Assembly: GCA_963665525.1 (NCBI GenBank)
Contig: OY762280.1
Location: forward strand, 1,116,001-1,180,000
From: UBA12077 sp963665525
GTDB taxonomy: Bacteria > Bacteroidota > Bacteroidia > Bacteroidales > UBA12077
DNA: 64,000 nt
Direction of reading: 5' to 3'
Positions 24,661 to 34,420 of this stretch are shown in pieces. A program made the position numbers and the translations under genes. The notes below the pieces were generated by a model, which was not told the origin of the DNA, did no database searches, and saw nothing but the letters and a program-made list of their open reading frames with translations. Every line of letters begins with the position of its first letter. The first letter of the stretch is position 1.

Positions 24661-26619
24661 ATGCGAAAGTTTTTATTTTTAATATTTAGCTTAATTGTAT
24701 TTTCGTCAATTACTTATGCGCAGTATAATTATTCAACTACGAATAAAAAAGCAATAAAATCATACGAAGAAGCCTTACAGTCTTTTAATAGAATGGATTA
24801 TCAATCGGCGATTTTATCCATGCAAAATGCTTTAAAATACGATGATAAATTTATTGAGGCTCATATAGTATTAGCCGAGATCTATATTGAAAAGAATGAT
24901 CCTGTTAATGCAATCAAATCATATCATAATGTAATAAATATTAATCCTGATTTTTTCCCAGGATTATATTTTTCTTTAGCTCAATTAGAAATGCTGCAGA
25001 ATGATTTTGAAAAAGCTAAAGTACACCTCGATAAATATTTAAGTTATAAGAACTTAAAGCCAATCTCTATTTCTCAAGCAAAACGAAAATTGGAGTCATG
25101 CAATTTTGCTATTGAAGCTGTAAAAAACCCAGTTCCTTTTAATCCTGTTAATATCGGAGAAAATATAAATACAGAGTATGATGAGTATTGGCCTACTTTA
25201 ACTGCTGATGAACAAACATTAATCATAACAAGACTCATTCCCAAAGATTCCATAAACCCTCAATCAATTCAAAGTAGGGTTTCAATGATGAACAATGTTC
25301 AGGAAGATTTTTATATAAGTGTTAAAGAGAATGATTTTTGGACAGAGGCAATAAATGCAGGCGAACCTTTAAATACGAAGGGAAATGAGGGAGCACAGAC
25401 TATATTAGTAGATGGAAGTGTTATGTATTTTACAGCGTGTAACAGGGCTGATGGTAAAGGCCGTTGCGATATTTATAAAAGTATAAAAGAACAAGGTGAA
25501 TGGGCAGATCCTGTTAATATAGGTACACCGATTAATGCTAGTTCATGGGAAGCTCAACCATCAATATCTCCTGATGGGAAAACACTTTATTTTGTGAGTA
25601 ATAGAGATGGAGGATTTGGACAAAAAGATATTTGGATGAGTCAGCTATTACAAAATGGCAATTGGTCAAAACCAGTTAATCTTGGTGAAAATGTGAATAC
25701 TAAGGGCCAAGAGCAATCTCCTTTTATTCATCCTGATAATAGAACACTTTATTTTGCTTCCGATGGGAAAATAGGGATGGGAGGCTTCGATTTATTTAAG
25801 GTGACTCGCAATGATGATGGAACATGGGGAGAGCCTCTCAATTTGGGTTATCCTATAAATACAATTTCGGATGAGATTGGGTTAATTGTCAATGCCAAAG
25901 GAGATAGGGCATTCTTTTCATCGGATAGATTAAGTGAAAAAGGAAGGGACATTTTCGAGTTTGAATTATATAAGAAAGCTCAGCCTATATCAGTATCATA
26001 TATTAAGGGTAAAGTGTTTGATGCGGAAACAAAAAGGAATTTAAAAGCTCATTTTGAATTAATAAGTTTAGAAACAAAAGAAGTGGTTATGCAAGCAGAA
26101 TCTGATCCTGCTTCTGGTGAATTTTTAGTGTGTATTCCTACGAATTGTGATTATGCGTTGAATGTATCAAAAGAAAACTATTTATTTTATTCTGATAATT
26201 TTGAACTTACAGGAACTTATGAAGTCACAAGTCCATTTCTTAAAGATGTTGGTTTACATCCAATAAAAACTGGAGAAAAAATCATTCTTAAGAATATATT
26301 CTATGCCACCGATTCTTATGAATTAGTTGAGAAATCAACCGCAGAATTAACTAGGCTTGTAGAGTTTTTAAATAATAATTTAAGTCTTAAAATTGAAATA
26401 TCTGGCCATACCGATAATGTAGGAACAAAAGAGTACAATATTAACTTGTCGAATAAAAGAGCACAGTCGGTTTACCATTATTTAATTGATCAAGGTATTG
26501 ATCAAAGTAGATTAAGTTACAAAGGATATGGGGAGTTGGAACCTATTAGTACAAACGAAACAGAGGAAGGTAGAGCCGAAAACAGAAGAACAGAAATGAA
26601 AATATTATCTTCAGATTGA
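24661..26619 (+). CDS. OmpA family protein with TPR and PD40 propeller repeats
   Basis: The 652-residue exported protein has a signal peptide (1-20), a TPR region (about 25-165), WD40-like PD40 beta-propeller repeats (about 170-430; segments such as SPDGKTLYFVSNRDGGFGQKD recur), a small CarboxypepD_reg-like domain (about 445-530), and a C-terminal OmpA peptidoglycan-binding domain with ISGHTDNVGTKEYNINLSNK and AENRRTEM. Such proteins sit in the outer membrane or periplasm and hold it to the cell wall; some relatives (PorE-like) belong to the type IX secretion machinery. A T9SS link would fit the secreted proteins nearby but is only an inference. Confidence 0.88.
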   Translation: MRKFLFLIFSLIVFSSITYAQYNYSTTNKKAIKSYEEALQSFNRMDYQSAILSMQNALKYDDKFIEAHIVLAEIYIEKNDPVNAIKSYHNVININPDFFPGLYFSLAQLEMLQNDFEKAKVHLDKYLSYKNLKPISISQAKRKLESCNFAIEAVKNPVPFNPVNIGENINTEYDEYWPTLTADEQTLIITRLIPKDSINPQSIQSRVSMMNNVQEDFYISVKENDFWTEAINAGEPLNTKGNEGAQTILVDGSVMYFTACNRADGKGRCDIYKSIKEQGEWADPVNIGTPINASSWEAQPSISPDGKTLYFVSNRDGGFGQKDIWMSQLLQNGNWSKPVNLGENVNTKGQEQSPFIHPDNRTLYFASDGKIGMGGFDLFKVTRNDDGTWGEPLNLGYPINTISDEIGLIVNAKGDRAFFSSDRLSEKGRDIFEFELYKKAQPISVSYIKGKVFDAETKRNLKAHFELISLETKEVVMQAESDPASGEFLVCIPTNCDYALNVSKENYLFYSDNFELTGTYEVTSPFLKDVGLHPIKTGEKIILKNIFYATDSYELVEKSTAELTRLVEFLNNNLSLKIEISGHTDNVGTKEYNINLSNKRAQSVYHYLIDQGIDQSRLSYKGYGELEPISTNETEEGRAENRRTEMKILSSD

Positions 26620-26678
26620 TTGTGAACATATTAATTATTATATTTAAGCAAGTTTAATATAAAATTTAGCGAAGATTA

Positions 26679-27080
26679 ATGGAACCATTAAAGATATTAT
26701 CTACTAATTCAAGTCCTGCTATAAATTTTGATCCAGAATTGGGTAAATTTCAAATACACGGCAATTCACTTCCAGAAAATTCTGCTGGTTTTTATAAACC
26801 AGTCATTGAATGGCTCGAAAAGTATGCTGATTCACCTAATCAGGAAACAGAAATTGAATTTAAGATGATCTTATTAAATACTTCATCAACAAAAATGTTT
26901 GTTGATGTTTTTAGAAAGATTAATAAATTGGTTGAGTTAAATAATACGAAGGTGAACATTATATGGTACTACATTTATGAAGATGAAGATATTCATGATG
27001 TAGGACTTGAATTTAAAGCATTTTGTAAAGCACCATTTGAGATGGTTGCTACTAATAATGGAGGAGAACCCTACTATTAG
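26679..27080 (+). CDS. SiaC-like regulatory phosphoprotein (DUF1987)
   Basis: The 133-residue protein has the DUF1987/SiaC fold pattern: a first strand pair ending GKFQIHGNSLPENSAGFYKP, then the MILLNTSSTKMF stretch whose Ser/Thr residues correspond to the phosphorylated site, and VNIIWYYIYEDEDIHDVGLEF. In Pseudomonas, SiaC in its unphosphorylated form binds and activates the diguanylate cyclase SiaD and is controlled by the kinase SiaB and phosphatase SiaA. No siaA, siaB or GGDEF gene is near; instead a class III cyclase-HD gene converges on it, ten bases apart. Its partners are therefore unknown. Confidence 0.82.
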   Translation: MEPLKILSTNSSPAINFDPELGKFQIHGNSLPENSAGFYKPVIEWLEKYADSPNQETEIEFKMILLNTSSTKMFVDVFRKINKLVELNNTKVNIIWYYIYEDEDIHDVGLEFKAFCKAPFEMVATNNGGEPYY

Positions 27081-27090
27081 GATACCATTT

Positions 27091-28500
27091 TTATTCTTCA
27101 ATAAGCTTTTTAATTCTTTCTATCTGCATTTGCTTATTTACTTCGCGAAGGCTTTTCCCTGTTTTTGTGAAGAATTGATGATTTGATAAGAACTTAACTT
27201 GTAGTTTATTCCAATCATTCAAACTTCCTATTTTATTCTGTTCTTTAAGCTCTTTGTACAATGTATTGGATACCGGAATAAAATCACTTCTTCCCAGATA
27301 ATCTAGATCAGAATCGCACATGATACTTTCCAATGTATTCTGAGGATTTGGAGGAAGCTTCGTTGCCATTATGAGTTCACAAATTTTCTCAATTTGCTCT
27401 TCAGAATATTGATATTTTGGTAGGTATTCTTTTGCTATTTGGGTTCCATTATATTCATGTTCATCGTAACCAATAATATGTCCTGCATCGTGGAACAAGG
27501 CTGCTGTTTTTAAAAGCAGGATCGATTCATCATCAACACCTTCTCCATAACCAATAAGTTCAGCCTGGTTAATGACATCAATCGTATGCTTAAAGTTATG
27601 ATAATATAAATGCGAAGGAAGTTCTTTTTCTAAGCGATCGAGTATTATTTCTTGTAAATCAGTAAACTGGCGTAATAGATACTTGTTCCATAAAATTTGA
27701 TTTGGTATTCTACCTCTTTTACGATCTTCTGAATATGCCGGTTTAATTCTTTTTAAGAAATACATTTCCATATCGCCTTTATACTTAACCGGTATTTTAC
27801 CATTATATTCACTAACAAAATACTGTTTTACAAGCTCATATGTCATGATGGAAATGTTAATTTGTCCAACTTCACTGGCTGATGCCATTCGTGTGGCAAT
27901 ATGCACTGTATCACCTTTTAATTCATAGGAAATTTTCTTGCGTCCTGAAAAAGTAGCAGTTACAGGACCAGTGTGTATTCCCATTTTTAGATCCCAGAAT
28001 TTCTTATCCTTACTTTCGTATTCAGCTTTGAGTTGATTAAGATAATCCTGCATTTCAAGAGCTGCAAGAACTACGTCTACCGGGTTTGTAATATTCTTAA
28101 TTGGAACACCTCCTGCACACATGTATGCGTCGCCAATGGTTTTTATTTTTTCTATTTTATATTTTTTAACAATGGAGTTAAAATGAAAGACGATTTGATC
28201 TAATTCATCAATGATATCACTGGTGCCGGTTTGTTCTGCTATTTTTTTAAATCCCTGAATATCAGCATAAAGAACAGTGGCCATCTCAAAACGCTTGGTT
28301 CTGCTTTTTATCTGACTATGTGCACCTTTGGGTAGATGCTCAGGAGGTATCGACGTAATGATATTTTCAAGTTTCTCGTTTTGTTTAACCAGTTTAATAT
28401 TGTTTTCAGAAAGTTCTTTTACTTGGTTGGAGAGGTCCTTATTTTCCTTGAGTAAATCGGCTATTTTTAAAACGAGTTTTTGTTCCTGTTCTTTATCCAT
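27091..28500 (-). CDS. Class III nucleotide cyclase fused to HD domain
   Basis: The 469-residue cytosolic protein starts with a coiled coil (about 1-50). The cyclase homology domain (about 70-250) has the metal aspartates Asp80 in VLYADIQGF and Asp124 in IKTIGDAYM, and ELKGDTVHIATRMAS. An HD domain (about 290-430) has HNFKHTIDV, LFHDAGH with the His-Asp pair at 337-338, and CDSDLDYLGR. Such HD domains often hydrolyse cyclic nucleotides, so the enzyme may both make and degrade a cyclic nucleotide, or be regulated by binding. Whether it makes cAMP or cGMP cannot be told. It converges with the SiaC-like gene. Confidence 0.85.
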   Translation of the reverse strand: MDKEQEQKLVLKIADLLKENKDLSNQVKELSENNIKLVKQNEKLENIITSIPPEHLPKGAHSQIKSRTKRFEMATVLYADIQGFKKIAEQTGTSDIIDELDQIVFHFNSIVKKYKIEKIKTIGDAYMCAGGVPIKNITNPVDVVLAALEMQDYLNQLKAEYESKDKKFWDLKMGIHTGPVTATFSGRKKISYELKGDTVHIATRMASASEVGQINISIMTYELVKQYFVSEYNGKIPVKYKGDMEMYFLKRIKPAYSEDRKRGRIPNQILWNKYLLRQFTDLQEIILDRLEKELPSHLYYHNFKHTIDVINQAELIGYGEGVDDESILLLKTAALFHDAGHIIGYDEHEYNGTQIAKEYLPKYQYSEEQIEKICELIMATKLPPNPQNTLESIMCDSDLDYLGRSDFIPVSNTLYKELKEQNKIGSLNDWNKLQVKFLSNHQFFTKTGKSLREVNKQMQIERIKKLIEE

Positions 28501-28675
28501 CGTCGATATTTTGTAGGATTTAGTTAAATAATGATATTCGTAAATTTAAATAAATTGTGATCAAATACCAACAAGCATATACTTTTAAGCAGGTAAAAGG
28601 TTATAAATATTTAGTAGTTTTTTATTAACGTATTGAATTGTAATGTGAATGATGTAATATATAGGATAATCGAAT

Positions 28676-31315
28676 TTAGTATTTTATAACTTTTATTGTG
28701 CTTTGATAGTTCGATGATGATATTTGAATAAAATAAATTCCTTTAACCATATTGTGAATATTAAAATAATCATTTAATAGCACCGGATATTCAGAAAAAT
28801 TAAGCTTGTTCTGAAAAACTAGATTTCCACATATATTATAAATCTTCATTTCCACAAAATCATTTTCAGCATTATGAATGTTTATATATAATTCATTTAA
28901 AAATGGATTAGGATATACTTGTAGTTTTAAGATATCCATTATATTATCTATTAACTGAGCCAATTTTACATGAATATGAATAGGTATAAGATAGCTTTTA
29001 CCATTGGTTTCAAAAATATGTAGATTACAGGTATAATCACCGGAATTTAGCTTAATGGTATTTATATGAACTGTTACTGTAGTTGAATTATTAGCTATAA
29101 TTTCATTAGTTTCATTTTCAAGACTTAACCATTCATCTTCTTCATCTTGAAAATCTAATGCAGCAACATATTTTAGGATTGTATTTCCTGTATTTCGAAT
29201 GGTAAAGTTGTGGCTTATAATAGTATCTTGTTTTAAAGTGTCACTTAAACTTAAAGGATCAACCTCAAAATTTATGGTATCTTTAACAAAAATTAGAATA
29301 GGAATAGTATCATTGGTACTATGTTCTTTTGCAACAATAATATTGGTGTTAAAATCTCCAAAGCCATAGTCTTGTGTATAAACGGAAGCTTTAATGGTAT
29401 CACACTCAGTTATTGATAAATTTCCCGATTGTTTATTTATACTTAGCCATGGCTTATTATTTTCTTCTTCAATATTTAAACTATAGTTTAACGATAATAA
29501 GCCATTATTTTCGATCATGATATCATATACGGAATTATCTCCTGCCCAAACTGTATCTATAATTAATTCCGGTGTTATTTTAGTTGAGATGGTATCTTTA
29601 ACAAAAAGATAGATAGGGATACTATTTGTTTCAGAATCGGCAGCTGTTATAATGATATTTGTATTATAAATTCCAGCTTGTAATATATCTGTATTTAAAC
29701 TAATATTAACAGTATCGTTTTCACTTCCAATAATATTTCCACTACTTTTATCAAGAGTTATCCATGAATTTTCAGATTCATTTTCTATTTCAATATCATA
29801 GCTTGTTAATGTTGCAAGGCTATCATTATAAATAAGAATTTCATGCGTATTTTCTTGATCAAAATATAAAGTATCATGAATAAATTTAGGATTTGTATTT
29901 AAAGCTATAGTGTCGTATATCGATGTAAGTTCAAGATTTACCCAAATAACTTCGCCTTTATTTACAACAATATTTTTTGCAGTATCATTTTTATATTCTT
30001 CAGAAGATGCTACAATATCATATGTTCCAGGTTCAATTAAGCGATGATAATTTCCATGATCAGAATCTGTGAAAACCATGGAACTGTCATTTGTTTCATC
30101 ATGATTAATGACCCAGATCATGGCATCTAAAGGATCTCCTTTTGTATTCTTTACTGTACCACGAATGCCATATAAACACTCATCTAAAAAATTTAATAAT
30201 GCTTGTTTATTATAGTTCCAATAAGTATTTAATGATTCAGTAGCTAGAAGTTTAGACACTGAAACTTCCATAGTAATTTCTCTGCATTGATGCCAGTAGT
30301 TCATATAGTCTTGTCTTCCTCCAGCTACTTTATACCAGGTGGCACCATGTGTTACTCCATCAGAATCCCCGGAAATACCATTTAAGTAACTTGAATTAAT
30401 ATTTCGTGCTGTAGCAACATAATCAGTACAAACCTGTTCAAACCATTCAGTGTCAGCATGAGGATTTTCGGAATAATACCAGGTATCCCAAGGATAGTTT
30501 AACACATCTTCTCCTCCATGGAAGTTTGCAGACATTACAAAATGATGATTTTCTGCAAAGTCGATCATGGCTTGTGTTTCAGGTTGGTATGGAGCGTTTG
30601 CACCAACCCTTGGATCTGGAAAATCACGATTTAGATCTGCTCCATTTGCATTATATCGACGTGCACTGGAAACAGTATTATTCCCCCCATAATAGGTGCC
30701 ATCAGGATTTCCATTAGGATTAATATATATTTCAACTTCATTCACAAGATTTTCAATTTGATCCGATGTTGAATAAGTTGATAATAAAGAGTCAGCTAAA
30801 CGAAGCATTAAAATGTATCCTGTAGTTTCATCTCCGTGCATGGTGCTGGTGTAGAAAAATTCAGGTTCATTTTCTTCAATATTTACATTGTCTGATATTT
30901 TTAAAACATATAACTGACGGCCATTTACAGTTGTTCCAAATGAATCGAGCTTACAAATAGATGAGTAACTGCTTTCAAAATTCTTCATCATTTGCCGATA
31001 TACTTCATAAGTAGGATACCTGTCCCAATTTGCCATTTGGGAAACTGTGGTTGCCATGGTTAGGGATTTGGGGATATCCTTTTGTAAGAATTCCACTTTA
31101 TAACCAAGTTCACTAAACTTATCAAATTCTTGCTGATTCGCATATGCAAATATTTCATTTTTCTTAACATTATCAATTGAAATGATTTGAGTAATGGTAT
31201 TGAGTTCAGTTTTATCTTCTACCTCAAATTTGAAATAGTACTCAGAGTTATTCTGTGCAAAAGAATGATTGCAAAATATCAATAAAAGGGTGATAATATA
31301 AAGAGATTGTTTCAT
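28676..31315 (-). CDS. Secreted M14 zinc carboxypeptidase with T9SS sorting domain
   Basis: The 879-residue protein has a signal peptide (1-20), an M14 carboxypeptidase domain (about 95-375) with zinc ligands His160 and Glu163 in TMHGDET and His265 in ANFHGGED, and the catalytic Glu349 in ITMEVSV. A CarboxypepD_reg domain follows (about 380-455), then three Ig-like repeats of about 95 residues each ending VKDTI or similar, and a C-terminal type A sorting domain (VYPNPFLNELYI ... IKVIKY) that sends the protein through the type IX secretion system. It probably cleaves C-terminal residues from peptides outside the cell or at its surface. Confidence 0.92.
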   Translation of the reverse strand: MKQSLYIITLLLIFCNHSFAQNNSEYYFKFEVEDKTELNTITQIISIDNVKKNEIFAYANQQEFDKFSELGYKVEFLQKDIPKSLTMATTVSQMANWDRYPTYEVYRQMMKNFESSYSSICKLDSFGTTVNGRQLYVLKISDNVNIEENEPEFFYTSTMHGDETTGYILMLRLADSLLSTYSTSDQIENLVNEVEIYINPNGNPDGTYYGGNNTVSSARRYNANGADLNRDFPDPRVGANAPYQPETQAMIDFAENHHFVMSANFHGGEDVLNYPWDTWYYSENPHADTEWFEQVCTDYVATARNINSSYLNGISGDSDGVTHGATWYKVAGGRQDYMNYWHQCREITMEVSVSKLLATESLNTYWNYNKQALLNFLDECLYGIRGTVKNTKGDPLDAMIWVINHDETNDSSMVFTDSDHGNYHRLIEPGTYDIVASSEEYKNDTAKNIVVNKGEVIWVNLELTSIYDTIALNTNPKFIHDTLYFDQENTHEILIYNDSLATLTSYDIEIENESENSWITLDKSSGNIIGSENDTVNISLNTDILQAGIYNTNIIITAADSETNSIPIYLFVKDTISTKITPELIIDTVWAGDNSVYDIMIENNGLLSLNYSLNIEEENNKPWLSINKQSGNLSITECDTIKASVYTQDYGFGDFNTNIIVAKEHSTNDTIPILIFVKDTINFEVDPLSLSDTLKQDTIISHNFTIRNTGNTILKYVAALDFQDEEDEWLSLENETNEIIANNSTTVTVHINTIKLNSGDYTCNLHIFETNGKSYLIPIHIHVKLAQLIDNIMDILKLQVYPNPFLNELYINIHNAENDFVEMKIYNICGNLVFQNKLNFSEYPVLLNDYFNIHNMVKGIYFIQISSSNYQSTIKVIKY

Positions 31316-31365
31316 TATTACTAATAACGTTTAGGACTTCTGTAAGTTTCAAATTTATAAAAAAT

Positions 31366-31394
31366 AAAGGGCACCAGTATGAAGATGCCCTTTT
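31366..31394 (-). terminator. Terminator after the serpin-protease operon
   Basis: On the minus strand AAAGGGCA and TGCCCTTT enclose a 13-base loop, and AT-rich sequence with a TTTTTT run follows. It lies between the papain-like protease gene and the M14 gene, so the latter has its own promoter. Confidence 0.65.
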
Positions 31395-31411
31395 AAAGTT
31401 TTATAATAAAT

Positions 31412-34393
31412 TTATTTTATAATGCTAATGGTTTTAGTTATAGTATTATTATCCTGAATTATATTAATATAATATAAACCAGAATTAAAATTGCTAATAC
31501 TTATAGGAGTATTGTTTTTGTGGTTTTCTAGTTTTTTAACTAAAGTACCAGAAGTATTGTATATACTAATTTCGGCACATTCTATTCCAGAAATTATAAA
31601 ATTATCTTTTACAGGATTAGGGTAGATTATAATATTTTGAGAGATATTAATATCTTCTGTAGCTAATGGCCATTCGTTAATATATAGAGTAAAATTGCCA
31701 TAAAATTCATCATTTTTACCATCAACCTGAATATAATATACAGTGCCTTCAGTTAGTCCGTTAAATAATTCAATTGAAGCAGCTTCATTACCTTCATAAT
31801 TGTCATTAGCTGCTAAAATGGTGTAATTTGAAGAATTCCCTGAAAGTAAATCATTACATTCACTAACTTCGTATACAGCTATTTGATTATCAAAACCAGT
31901 AGATTGAATACTAACTTGTTCTGAAGCAGGACTTGTAAATTTATACCAAACAGTTGCATTAAGATTATCATTAGGACACCAGCTGTTTTGAGTTGTACAA
32001 TCCGTATTATCAGGATATGGTTCATTTTCATCAACAGAAGCATAATTATTATTTTCACTGTATGTTGTACGTAAATCTAATTCTTTAGCTTCGCATGGTG
32101 AATCATTAGATGCTTTCAATTCTGTAACTGTTATTGTACATTCACCTTCATCGCCACCAGCACTTCCATCTAATTGAATCCAATATGTCTTATTGGCTGT
32201 TAATCCAGTAATCTCATCAATACTTGCAGCATAATTAGTACTACTGTAATCATCATTTGCTGCAATAAGTTCATATAAAGATTCATTTCCACTAATAATA
32301 TCTGTGCAGTTTTCAGCATCATATACAGCAATTTGGTTGTCGAATCCTTCGGTATTAATTTTTACAGTTCCAGATTTAGGAGCTGTAAATTTGAACCATA
32401 TGCTGTTTTGAAGTCCCCCTTCTTCACACCATTCTAAGGGCGTTGTACATCCTCCTTCAACAGGATGAGGTTCATTTTCTTGTACCGTTGCATATGAATT
32501 TGAAAAAGGCCCTTCTTCTTTGTTAAGAGTAAGTTCAATAGCATCACATACATCATCATTTTCAGGTAAATCATATAAATATATTATCAATGAATCCGTA
32601 TTAGAACATGTATTCATCTCTCCATCTAAATATATAAGCGTTGTATCACTTACAGGAGATACCTCGACTGTATTTGATGAGACATTGCCAATAATCATAT
32701 TTTCTGGATACCAATTATAGCTATATGCTCCATATGCATTCAACTCTAATGTATTTCCTCTTAACAGGAAGATGCTATCTCCAGGAGCAATATCTACTTT
32801 TATTTCATTTGATACATTGATATGGTTATAAAGAATAACAGAATCTTTAGTTCCAAATTCATTCTCAACAACAAGTTTCACTGTTTTAAATCCTTCAGTT
32901 GAGTAGGATACTGCAATAGGCCCCTCTGAGGATGCTGTTGCTGGTGTTGCATCTTTCCCAAAATCCCATGAATATTTGGTAATATTTCCAGATGAATTGC
33001 TGGTAAATTCTACCAGACTATTTAAACAAATGGTTTCATAATCAGATGTAAATGATGATTTTATGTCACTTTTAGAGCCATATGCTCTAATACAAAGATC
33101 CATTTCATCGTTTGTGCCAGCTCCAATTTGTTTCCAGTTTTCACCATTAGCACTAATCCATCCAACCTGTGATTCTATTTCAGGATAGGCATAATCATCA
33201 ACTACTACTTCTGCAGGTATAGGATGCTGATCGTTTGGTGTAAAATACTTAATTTTTATATAAAAATCTTTATTCGTTGTAAAAGGCACATCAAAGGTAT
33301 AATAACCAGGAAATTCGCAGAATAAATCATATTTTTTAGCTAATGTATCCGTTAAAATATCATCAGTTTTTGTTTCAAAAACTTCAATATCTATTATGGA
33401 GTTCATTGCACCTATATATGTTCCTACTTTATTAAAATTGTATTCTTCAGAGATACTATGTTTAATTAAAGCATAGCCTTCGTAATTGCCATATCCATAA
33501 GAAGTGATTTCTCCAAAATCGTCGTACATTAATATGGTATCAATATTATTTGTTTCTAGTCTTAATGGGTACAATGTTGCTTTATCAATTGCATGAGTAT
33601 CATTATATGACATGTAAAAAAATCCATCATCTCCCCAGAATGATCCCCAACTATTTTTTATTATCCATGCTCCAGTGCCACCAGAAGTTGTTTTATTATC
33701 ATTCCATCCAACCAGCAGAACTCCATGATTGGAACCTTTTTCCCCAGAGTAATAATAGGTATTGTTGTAACTTCTAAAATAAGAATCATTGTGATAATAT
33801 GAAACAGCAATAGCACCATAATTCATCAGGTAATATTTTATTATATCTGCATTTTTAGGCAAAAACCTACTTTCAGGCACATAGAATTGTGGTTCAGTAT
33901 TAGTAGCAGAACAAGAGAATTCATAGTCATTATAAGGATCCTGGGTTTCTAGTATTGGACCACTTAATCTGGATAAATAGGCTGTAGCAATACTTTGATT
34001 TCCTCCTTCTTCCCATTCAAAGCCATGGCATGTGGCCATATTGTGTTCTGAAAGATCTATCTCCTCAAAACCTAGTTTCAAACTTCTGGCTTCGATGGCT
34101 CCAATAGCGGCAAAACTCCAGCAATGTCCTGCATTTCCTTGATTTTTAACCGAACTAACCTCCATTTCATTACGTAAATCATATACATCAGGAAAACTTA
34201 TTTTACTTAGGTCTAGTTTAAAATTTTTATCAAAAACATATGTCGAAGGTGATGGGATATCACCTGTTACTTTGTTGTTTTCTTTCATGAAATTTTCAAA
34301 TTCGGAACTTAATGGAGCTTGTTTTAACTCTTGTCCATGAGTACTTTGAAATAGACTAATGATTAATGTGAGTGTTAATAAATTTTTCTTCAT
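31412..34393 (-). CDS. Secreted papain-like (C1) cysteine protease with PKD and T9SS sorting domains
   Basis: After a signal peptide (1-20) and a short propeptide comes a papain fold with Gln85 and Cys91 in SVKNQGNAGHCWSFAAIGAI, His223 in SNHGVLLVGW and Asn247 in IIKNSWGSFWG, a complete catalytic set. A PKD-like domain (about 450-540) and two tandem copies of a 130-residue beta-rich module (about 625-760 and 765-895, both with FDNQIAVY and AANDxY) follow. The C-terminus is a type A sorting domain (IIYPNPVKDNF ... TISIIK). It is exported by T9SS and sits 27 bases after a serpin gene, which suggests a protease and inhibitor pair. Confidence 0.93.
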   Translation of the reverse strand: MKKNLLTLTLIISLFQSTHGQELKQAPLSSEFENFMKENNKVTGDIPSPSTYVFDKNFKLDLSKISFPDVYDLRNEMEVSSVKNQGNAGHCWSFAAIGAIEARSLKLGFEEIDLSEHNMATCHGFEWEEGGNQSIATAYLSRLSGPILETQDPYNDYEFSCSATNTEPQFYVPESRFLPKNADIIKYYLMNYGAIAVSYYHNDSYFRSYNNTYYYSGEKGSNHGVLLVGWNDNKTTSGGTGAWIIKNSWGSFWGDDGFFYMSYNDTHAIDKATLYPLRLETNNIDTILMYDDFGEITSYGYGNYEGYALIKHSISEEYNFNKVGTYIGAMNSIIDIEVFETKTDDILTDTLAKKYDLFCEFPGYYTFDVPFTTNKDFYIKIKYFTPNDQHPIPAEVVVDDYAYPEIESQVGWISANGENWKQIGAGTNDEMDLCIRAYGSKSDIKSSFTSDYETICLNSLVEFTSNSSGNITKYSWDFGKDATPATASSEGPIAVSYSTEGFKTVKLVVENEFGTKDSVILYNHINVSNEIKVDIAPGDSIFLLRGNTLELNAYGAYSYNWYPENMIIGNVSSNTVEVSPVSDTTLIYLDGEMNTCSNTDSLIIYLYDLPENDDVCDAIELTLNKEEGPFSNSYATVQENEPHPVEGGCTTPLEWCEEGGLQNSIWFKFTAPKSGTVKINTEGFDNQIAVYDAENCTDIISGNESLYELIAANDDYSSTNYAASIDEITGLTANKTYWIQLDGSAGGDEGECTITVTELKASNDSPCEAKELDLRTTYSENNNYASVDENEPYPDNTDCTTQNSWCPNDNLNATVWYKFTSPASEQVSIQSTGFDNQIAVYEVSECNDLLSGNSSNYTILAANDNYEGNEAASIELFNGLTEGTVYYIQVDGKNDEFYGNFTLYINEWPLATEDINISQNIIIYPNPVKDNFIISGIECAEISIYNTSGTLVKKLENHKNNTPISISNFNSGLYYINIIQDNNTITKTISIIK

Positions 34394-34420
34394 CGTTATT
34401 TTTTCAGTTAATAAATTATC

